The notes beneath the pieces were generated by a model, which saw nothing but the letters and a program-made list of their open reading frames with translations, was not told where the DNA came from and did no database searches. A stretch of DNA of 40,546 bases from an uncultured Clostridia bacterium (GTDB taxonomy: Bacteria > Bacillota > Clostridia > Oscillospirales > Ruminococcaceae): positions 1-40,546 of the forward strand of contig CANQWD010000025.1 of the NCBI GenBank assembly GCA_947627465.1, in the 5' to 3' direction. A program made the position numbers and the translations under genes. Each line of letters begins with the position of its first letter. Position 1 is the first letter of the stretch. Shown piece by piece: positions 35,325 to 40,546 of the stretch.

Positions 35325-36206
35325 TCACCGACGGCGGTCGCCGCGAATAAACGGAGGATTTACCACACTTTCGGTCAAAAGCGAGTATTTTTCGGGACGG
35401 CGGTAGGCGTTGCCGTGAACCTCCGTTTCACGATACGCGCGAAGCATATCCAAATCAAGCTCCGCTATGTAAACGCCCTCGCCGCCGCCCGTTTGAAGTA
35501 TGCAAGTATCTCTCGAGCCGTCTGAATCGGGGAGATACGCCGCTCCGTCAAATACGGTCGAATTGCCGTTGCAGTCGGGAACGGTTTCCGGATAATTACA
35601 AGTCGCTATCGCCGTCATATTTTCGTATGCCCGCCCGCGAAGCTGCGACAGGCGGTTTATCTCCATGGGACAGGCGTTCGGCACAAGAATAAGTTCCGCG
35701 CCTTTTAACATCAATATCCTCGCGCTTTCGGGGAACTCGCGGTCATAGCATATCATCGCGCCGATTTGAACCTCGCCGACCGCGGTATCAAGCGGCGTTA
35801 CGTAAAAATCGTCTCCTGCGGAAAGCTCGCTCTCCGCGCCGAAGTCGCATGTGTGTATCTTTGAATAAGAAAGCCGGCGCTCTCCGTGACGGTCGAACAG
35901 CGTGAGCGTATTGCGCGGCGCGTCACCATATTCTTCCAAAAACGTTATTCCCACCGCCATATTAAGTTCACGGGCAAGCTCCCCGAAAGAGTTCACAAAC
36001 GGGCTTTCCGCGCTTATCGCGTCTTTTTTCCACACTTCGGCGGGGCGGTCGTAAATATCGTAGCCACAGCTCCACATTTCGGGAAACAAAGCGATGTCCG
36101 CGCCTTTTTCCGCAGCTTTGCGGCAAGCGATTTCTCCCTTTTCAAGGTTCGCTTGAAGAGAACCTTGCGGCGCGATCTGCAGCAAAGCGATTTTCAGCTT
36201 GCACAT
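35325..36206 (-). CDS. Carbon-nitrogen hydrolase (nitrilase superfamily)
   Basis: A 293-residue amidase of the nitrilase superfamily. The catalytic Glu-Lys-Cys triad is seen as E43 (FPEMWSCGYD), K116 (YSKIHTC) and C153 (ICYDREFPE). The length and the YDREFPE motif fit the branch with N-carbamoylputrescine amidase and aliphatic amidases; the substrate cannot be fixed. The ATG at 36206 follows GGAAAGGA. It has its own promoter and precedes the purine operon on the same strand, separated by 260 bases with a new promoter. Confidence 0.9.
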   Translation of the reverse strand: MCKLKIALLQIAPQGSLQANLEKGEIACRKAAEKGADIALFPEMWSCGYDIYDRPAEVWKKDAISAESPFVNSFGELARELNMAVGITFLEEYGDAPRNTLTLFDRHGERRLSYSKIHTCDFGAESELSAGDDFYVTPLDTAVGEVQIGAMICYDREFPESARILMLKGAELILVPNACPMEINRLSQLRGRAYENMTAIATCNYPETVPDCNGNSTVFDGAAYLPDSDGSRDTCILQTGGGEGVYIAELDLDMLRAYRETEVHGNAYRRPEKYSLLTESVVNPPFIRGDRRR

Positions 36207-36245
36207 CTTCAGAACATTCCTTTCCGTATCGTTTGCTTCTTTGTA

Positions 36246-36274
36246 ATTGTATCATATTCCAAACAAAATGTCAA
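36246..36274 (-). promoter_or_regulatory. Sigma-A promoter of the nitrilase gene
   Basis: On the minus strand TTGACA (36274-36269) and TACAAT (36251-36246) are 17 bases apart. Confidence 0.82.
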
Positions 36275-36284
36275 TAGAAAGCAC

Positions 36285-36313
36285 TTGCTTTTCCATGTTC
36301 GTTGTGATATAAT
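36285..36313 (+). promoter_or_regulatory. Sigma-A promoter of the FNT-family gene
   Basis: TTGCTT (36285-36290) and TATAAT (36308-36313) are 17 bases apart, diverging from the nitrilase promoter ten bases away. Confidence 0.75.
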
Positions 36314-36356
36314 AGGCATGTGATCTTGATATTTCTATTTTAAAGGAGCGTTTTTT

Positions 36357-37010
36357 ATGGAAAAAGCAAAAACCGCGCTGTCGCAGTTTGTAAACGGCAC
36401 TATCGGAGGTATGATGATCGGGATAGGCGGCTGTATTTACCTGTCGTGCGATAACAAATACATAGGCTCGGCGCTGTTCTCGTTGGGGCTGTTTACTATC
36501 ATACAATTCGGCTACGGGCTGTATACCGGAAAGATCGGTTATCTGCCGCTTCGTCCCGCCAAGTACGGATTGGAGTGTCTGTTCACACTGTTGGGGAACG
36601 CGTTCGGAACGCTGATCGACGCATTATTGTTAAGTTATACGCGCATTGCGCCGACTATTTCCGAAAAAGCCGCCGAAAGCGTTAACGTAAAAATCGGCGA
36701 CAGTATCGTCAGCGCGGGAATTCTCGCGATTTTCTGCGGTATTTTGATGTTCACGGCGGTGGAGAACGCGCGAATGTCCAATGAGAGCGGCGGTCATGTC
36801 GAAAAAACCATCGGAACGATACTTTGCATAATGGTGTTTATTTTGTGCGGCTTTAATCACTGCATTGCGGATATGTTCTATATATTCATCTCGGGAACGT
36901 TCCCTCAGGCGGCGGTTTATCTGCTTGTTGTGATTTTGGGAAACTCTGTGGGAGGAATGCTGTTCCCTCTGCTGAAAAAGCTTACGGACAGACCCTTTGA
37001 CAAACAATAA
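36357..37010 (+). CDS. Formate/nitrite transporter (FNT) family protein
   Basis: An integral membrane protein of 217 residues with about six helices. Family signs are GGMMIGIGGCIYL in helix 1, FGYGLYTGKIGYL, LGNAFGTLIDALL in helix 3, GFNHCIADMFYIF (compare the family GFEHSVANM) and GNSVGGMLFPL near the end. Such channels pass formate, nitrite, hydrosulfide or lactate. It is shorter than most members (250-280), mainly at the ends. The ATG at 36357 follows AAAGGAG. A pyruvate-formate lyase gene is not adjacent, so the substrate is open. Confidence 0.85.
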   Translation: MEKAKTALSQFVNGTIGGMMIGIGGCIYLSCDNKYIGSALFSLGLFTIIQFGYGLYTGKIGYLPLRPAKYGLECLFTLLGNAFGTLIDALLLSYTRIAPTISEKAAESVNVKIGDSIVSAGILAIFCGILMFTAVENARMSNESGGHVEKTIGTILCIMVFILCGFNHCIADMFYIFISGTFPQAAVYLLVVILGNSVGGMLFPLLKKLTDRPFDKQ

Positions 37011-37058
37011 CGGCTTTCACTTGTGAACATTTTAATGACTGACGGAGAATAGACAATA

Positions 37059-38081
37059 ATGTATGACGTAATAGTTATTGGCGCGGGACCCGCGGGTTGT
37101 TCGGCTGCAAAAGCGCTGGCGGACGGCGGTAAAAGCGTTCTGCTCGTTGAAAAGTTATCGCTGCCGCGTTATAAGTCCTGCTCGGGAGTTCTTATAAAAA
37201 GATCCATGGAGCTTACCGAGCGTTATTTCGGCGAATCCGTTCCCGAAGCCGCGCTTTGCCTGCCCGTTGAAAACAGGGGAATGATCTTTACGGACGACAG
37301 AGGCAAGGAGCTTCGCTTTGAACAGGAGGGAAGAAACGTTTGGCGCGCCGACTATGACAATTGGCTCGCTCGGAAAGCCGAAGCCGCCGGCGCGGAGCTT
37401 CGCGATAACACCGCCGCGCTCGAGTGCTCCGATTTTCCCGATCATATTGAAGTGAAGCTGCACGGCAAGGAGTTTTACAGTGAGAAAGCGAGGTATGTTA
37501 TCGACTGCGAGGGAGTTGTTGGCGCGTTCAAGCGAAAATTAACAAACTGCTCCGCGGAGTACATCACGACGTTTCAGACCTTCAATAAAGGCGAAATATC
37601 TCTCGATCCGCACTATTTCTACGCCTATCTTCAGCCCGAGCTTTCGGAATACGACGCGTGGTTCAACGTTAAGGACGATATGCTCGTGCTGGGAGTATCC
37701 GTAAAAGATATGAGCAAAACAGGGGAGTATTACGCGAATTTTTTGGAATATATGCGAAAGGCTCACGGGCTTGCGGTCGAGCGCCAAATCAAAGAGGAAA
37801 AGTGGCTTATGCCGCGCGTTCGCCCCGATTTTAACATAGACGGCTCCGTCGGCAGAGTGTTTTTCGCGGGCGAGGCAGCGGGCTTTTTAAATCCCATGGG
37901 GGAGGGAATATCCTCGGCGCTGGAGAGCGGATATCAGGCGGCTCGGGCGATTTGCGAAAGCTTTTCCGACCCCGCCGCAGCCGCCGTTAAATACGGGATA
38001 TATTTAAGGCCGCTCCGTACCTATATGGAGCGCCAATGGCATTTTGTCGGCACTATCGCGAAAACTTTTTCCGAGATGTAG
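37059..38081 (+). CDS. FAD-dependent oxidoreductase, geranylgeranyl reductase family
   Basis: A 340-residue flavoprotein. The dinucleotide-binding motif is VIGAGPAGCSAAKAL (6-20), with LLVEKLSLPRYKSCSG after it, as in geranylgeranyl and digeranylglycerophospholipid reductase-like proteins. The second FAD motif is GRVFFAGEAAGFLNPMGEGI (about 265-284). The substrate is unknown; related proteins reduce isoprenoid chains or act as electron carriers. The gap to the FNT gene is 48 bases and to spoIIP 52 bases, so the three may share a transcript. Confidence 0.88.
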   Translation: MYDVIVIGAGPAGCSAAKALADGGKSVLLVEKLSLPRYKSCSGVLIKRSMELTERYFGESVPEAALCLPVENRGMIFTDDRGKELRFEQEGRNVWRADYDNWLARKAEAAGAELRDNTAALECSDFPDHIEVKLHGKEFYSEKARYVIDCEGVVGAFKRKLTNCSAEYITTFQTFNKGEISLDPHYFYAYLQPELSEYDAWFNVKDDMLVLGVSVKDMSKTGEYYANFLEYMRKAHGLAVERQIKEEKWLMPRVRPDFNIDGSVGRVFFAGEAAGFLNPMGEGISSALESGYQAARAICESFSDPAAAAVKYGIYLRPLRTYMERQWHFVGTIAKTFSEM

Positions 38082-38133
38082 TGCATATTCTCAAACTCCT
38101 TTTGAATATACTTTCAGCAAAGGAGTGAAAATT

Positions 38134-39384
38134 ATGGGAAAATTAAAGATCTTATTTATCGGCGCGCTGTCGGCGGCTTGCGCGGTTTTAAGCGGGACAA
38201 GCTCTGCGGTGGGAGAAATTGTTAAAAGCGCGGTGCTGTTTTCGGCGGGGAATTTTGACGGTGAGCTTTCGCGGGTCGGAAGCGAATTATCGAGCGAAAC
38301 GAGTGTTTCCGAGGTTTCAAGCGAAACGAGCGTTTCCGAAGTCTCAAACGAAACGAGCGTTTCCAAAGTTTCAAGCGAAACTAGCGTTTCCGAAGTCTCG
38401 AGCGTAACAAGTATTTCCGCAGTTTCAAGCGAAACAAGCGCCGCTTCGGTTTCGGGAAGCGTAAGCGATCTTTCCGAACAGCCAGCGCAAAAGCCGGGTA
38501 AGGTCATCACGAAAAACCGCACGGACGGCGAGGACGATGTGGACTATTCAAAATTTACGGAAAAAAGCGGTACGATAGAACGCTATAATTTCGGCTATTT
38601 CGACGACCCGAACATAGTAACTTTGTCGAGCGGCGCGCAGATACGCAACTGCACCGAGGACGAAAATGCCGAGCTGCTTGCGGCGTCCGAGATACTGCCG
38701 AAGCTTGGCAGTTTTGAGGGCTTTGAGCTTGGAAGCGAAAAACCGCAGGTGCTGATTTATCACACTCACACTTCCGAGAGCTTTTTGCCATACGGCGGCG
38801 ATTACGACGAGGATTATCCGATACGATCAAGCGACCCGGAGCGCAATATGACGGCGGTCGGCGATGCGATCTGCGAAGCCTTGGCAAAGCGCGGGATCTC
38901 GAGCGTTCACGACTGCAAGGTTCACGATTATCCAATGTTTACGGGCGCATATTATCGTTCCGCGGATACGCTCACGGAGAATTTGGAGGAATATCCGAGC
39001 ATAAAGATCGCAATTGATATTCATCGTGACGGAATAATCAATGAGGACGGCTCGGTTACCGCGCCGACTGCCGAGATAAACGGAAAAGCCGCCGCGCAGT
39101 TTATGATAATCACGGGCTGCGACGGCGAGGATACGGACATACCCGATTATAAACAAAATCTGGAGCTGTCCTGTCTTATTCAGAATTGCGCTGAGAACGC
39201 CTATCCTACTTTGGCGCGCCCTATTCTGTTCGACTACCGCAACTACAATCAGTCGCTTTTCGCGGGCGATCTGCTTATCGAGGTGGGAAGTCAGGGCAAC
39301 TCTCTTGACGAGGCTGTTTACACCGGAGAGCTTTTGGGAAACGCCATTGCCGACGCGGTTATAAAAATGTGGAAAAATACATAA
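38134..39384 (+). CDS. spoIIP: Stage II sporulation protein P (SpoIIP) family
   Basis: Cell-wall amidase/endopeptidase that acts with SpoIID and SpoIIM in engulfment of the forespore. The 416 residues have an N-terminal signal or anchor (about 4-25), a low-complexity Ser/Glu/Val region of six 9-residue repeats (54-107), and the SpoIIP domain with VLIYHTHTSESF and IKIAIDIHRDG, whose His residues bind metal. The domain ends in DLLIEVGSQGN. The ATG at 38134 follows AAAGGAG; the in-frame TTG at 38044 would overlap the FAD gene. It is isolated from gpr, its common neighbour. Confidence 0.92.
   Translation: MGKLKILFIGALSAACAVLSGTSSAVGEIVKSAVLFSAGNFDGELSRVGSELSSETSVSEVSSETSVSEVSNETSVSKVSSETSVSEVSSVTSISAVSSETSAASVSGSVSDLSEQPAQKPGKVITKNRTDGEDDVDYSKFTEKSGTIERYNFGYFDDPNIVTLSSGAQIRNCTEDENAELLAASEILPKLGSFEGFELGSEKPQVLIYHTHTSESFLPYGGDYDEDYPIRSSDPERNMTAVGDAICEALAKRGISSVHDCKVHDYPMFTGAYYRSADTLTENLEEYPSIKIAIDIHRDGIINEDGSVTAPTAEINGKAAAQFMIITGCDGEDTDIPDYKQNLELSCLIQNCAENAYPTLARPILFDYRNYNQSLFAGDLLIEVGSQGNSLDEAVYTGELLGNAIADAVIKMWKNT
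38293..38454 (+). repeat. Six tandem 27-base repeats inside spoIIP
   Basis: Each unit encodes a variant of SETSVSEVS (for example NETSVSKVS and VTSISAVSS). The first four are nearly identical in DNA and the last two have drifted. The repeat sits between the membrane anchor and the amidase domain, so copy number would change the spacer length. Confidence 0.85.
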
Positions 39385-39391
39385 TTTCTTC

Positions 39392-39417
39392 GCCCGAATT
39401 CGCTGTTCGGGCTTTTT
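39392..39417 (+). terminator. Intrinsic terminator of spoIIP
   Basis: GCCCGAA (39392-39398) pairs with TTCGGGC (39406-39412), followed by five Ts, shortly after the stop. Confidence 0.92.
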
Positions 39418-39551
39418 GCGACTGTTTTATGCCAATATTATTATGGAACGCGACTGCCGTTTCGTCGAATTTGTCAAGTGAATTCAGGGCGCGTATTTTT
39501 AGCTTTTCCGCTTGTTTTATTGCTAATTTACGGAAAATTTTCACAAACCCC
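39418..39551. other. Intergenic stretch between spoIIP and the tRNA-Ser promoter
   Basis: I see no gene, repeat or hairpin of note here. Short reading frames on both strands lack ribosome binding sites. Confidence 0.4.
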
Positions 39552-39580
39552 TTGACAAATCTAAAAAAATGTTGTATAAT
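39552..39580 (+). promoter_or_regulatory. Sigma-A promoter of tRNA-Ser
   Basis: TTGACA (39552-39557) and TATAAT (39575-39580) are perfect boxes 17 bases apart, about 65 bases before the tRNA. Confidence 0.92.
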
Positions 39581-39646
39581 ATTATAGCGATCCACGAGAA
39601 GCTACCGTATTTGTGCATTGATCGTTTGGCTCGTTTATAAGAATTT

Positions 39647-39735
39647 GGAAGCGTATCGAAGTGGTCATAACGGGCTTGACTCGAAATCAAGTAGTCCGCA
39701 AGGGCTCGTGGGTTCGAATCCCACCGCTTCCGCCA
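39647..39735 (+). tRNA. tRNA-Ser (anticodon CGA)
   Basis: An 89-base tRNA with a long variable arm. It has acceptor GGAAGCG/CGCTTCC, anticodon arm TTGACTCGAAATCAA, variable arm around AGTCCGCAAGGGCT, T arm GTTCGAATC and an encoded CCA. A terminator hairpin follows at 39745. Confidence 0.95.
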
Positions 39736-39744
39736 ATCTGCTGT

Positions 39745-39774
39745 GAAATCCGAACCCGGCGCGGTTCGGATTTC
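39745..39774 (+). terminator. Terminator hairpin after tRNA-Ser
   Basis: GAAATCCGAACC (39745-39756) pairs perfectly with GGTTCGGATTTC (39763-39774). The T-run is weak. Confidence 0.7.
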
Positions 39775-39817
39775 GCGTACTCCGCCCCGCCATGAAACAC
39801 TGACAAAAAGGATATTG

Positions 39818-39853
39818 TGCCCACAAACGGCTGTGCAAAGCCATTTGTGGGCA
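39818..39853. repeat. Inverted repeat downstream of tRNA-Ser
   Basis: TGCCCACAAACGGCT (39818-39832) and AGCCATTTGTGGGCA (39839-39853) pair with one mismatch. It may be a second terminator or part of an element boundary; nothing decides between them. Confidence 0.5.
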
Positions 39854-39966
39854 TAAATCTTTTGGAAAACAGGATACTTGATTTTATTAAATATGCCGTA
39901 AAATATTTTTTTGTTGAGCAGCAGGAATATCGGTGGAAAATTTAACGGAACGGAGGTAACAAATAA

Positions 39967-40536
39967 TTGGCGAAAAACAAAAGACAGCAAAACAACCAAA
40001 GCACCCGACAGCTCCTCGGTATCGAGGGCATAACCGAATATTCTCTCAAGACCGCTTCGACCGAGGCGGTCTTTTTCAGTATAAAGCCGAGCAATATTTC
40101 AGTAATGTCGGAGGCGGGCTTGTCGGCGAAAATATACTCGCTGATGAGCGTTCTCAAGGGTTTGACGGAGATCAAGATGCTCTGCGTGAACAGCCGCGAG
40201 AGCTTTGAGGGCAACAAAAATCACTTGAAAGCACTCGCGAAAAAAGAAGAAAATCCCGCGGTTTGGAAACTCCTCGAACAGGATGCGCAGCACCTCGATC
40301 ATATTCAGGCAATGACGGCTACGGCGCGAAAATTTCTGCTTATCGTGCGTATCCGCAGACTTAAAGACAAGGAAATATTTTCGTATCTTAACAGGATTGA
40401 AAAGACCTTGAACGAGAACGGATTTTCCGCGAGAAGATATAGCGGTGAGAATATAAAGACGCTCCTCGCCGCAGACCAACAGCATTTAAAATTAAGAGTA
40501 AGAAAGCAAGATTTCCAAAAGGACATCGGGGTTTAA
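39967..40536 (+). CDS. Protein resembling a conserved component of Clostridial conjugative elements
   Basis: A 189-residue soluble protein that starts at a TTG behind CGGAGG. It has a basic, Gln/Asn-rich N-terminus (AKNKRQQNNQSTRQ) followed by an alpha+beta domain with LLGIEGITEYSLKTAS, VFFSIKPSNISVMSE and KMLCVNSRESFEGNK, and a helical C-terminal half ending in VRKQDFQKDIGV. I have the impression of similar proteins in integrative conjugative elements of gut Clostridia, near VirB4-like genes, but cannot confirm it. The stop is ten bases before the window edge. The position 230 bases after a tRNA gene fits an element inserted at tRNA-Ser. Confidence 0.6.
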   Translation: MAKNKRQQNNQSTRQLLGIEGITEYSLKTASTEAVFFSIKPSNISVMSEAGLSAKIYSLMSVLKGLTEIKMLCVNSRESFEGNKNHLKALAKKEENPAVWKLLEQDAQHLDHIQAMTATARKFLLIVRIRRLKDKEIFSYLNRIEKTLNENGFSARRYSGENIKTLLAADQQHLKLRVRKQDFQKDIGV

Positions 40537-40546
40537 GGCAGCCTTG

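Overview
The window looks like chromosomal DNA of a Gram-positive, spore-forming Clostridia-type bacterium, probably of the Oscillospiraceae/Ruminococcaceae sort. The evidence is a lysine riboswitch over asd-dapA-dapB, a CIRCE element ahead of groES-groEL, a SpoIIP-type sporulation protein, several lipoproteins, ECF sigma/anti-sigma pairs, sigma-A promoters with 17-base spacers, and tRNAs with encoded CCA. I cannot name a species from the sequence alone.

Layout, left to right. 1-1370: dnaJ with its terminator. 1392-2740 (minus): a lipoprotein behind a secreted metzincin-like protease whose gene carries two apparent one-base frameshifts, under a consensus promoter with a 41-base palindrome. 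2779-3789 (minus): queA. 3790-4438: a non-coding stretch with palindromes, then a lysine riboswitch. 4439-8757 (plus): asd, dapA, dapB, a free-standing aspartokinase-like ACT protein and an MscS channel. 8885-11423 (minus): an ECF sigma factor and its anti-sigma-like membrane protein. 11583-11897 (minus): tRNA-Val, tRNA-Asp and tRNA-Gly. 12181-14709 (plus): an Rrf2 regulator, nadA and mnmA. 14710-17455: a CIRCE-controlled groES-groEL unit with a long leader holding a MITE-like element, and a GroES with a basic tail. 17668-18918: two convergent zinc-ribbon membrane proteins. 19068-20676 (minus): a second ECF sigma/DUF4179-type anti-sigma pair. 20907-35043 (almost all minus): a purine biosynthesis cluster. 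35325-39384: a nitrilase, a formate/nitrite-family transporter, an FAD reductase and SpoIIP. 39647-40536: tRNA-Ser and a protein resembling ones in Clostridial conjugative elements.

The purine cluster is the most interesting part. Read on the minus strand it holds purE, purC, purF, purM, purN, an archaeal-type (PurO-like) IMP cyclohydrolase and, after a terminator, a stand-alone AICAR transformylase. The last two steps, usually done by bifunctional PurH, are therefore split between two separate proteins. Between purM and the end of the operon lie about ten accessory genes, packed with 1-base overlaps or gaps of a few bases. They include a CbrC-family protein, two tandem NTF2-like (immunity-type) paralogues, small DUF-type proteins, a methyltransferase and two BspA-like leucine-rich lipoproteins. 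Several belong to families seen as immunity proteins in polymorphic-toxin systems, but no toxin is visible. The transcript starts at a consensus promoter with a roughly 175-base leader that ends in an intrinsic terminator just before purE, so attenuation control is likely. The rest of the pathway (purD, purL, purB, purA) is not in the window.

All functional names rest on motif and family recognition by eye; no database search was run.
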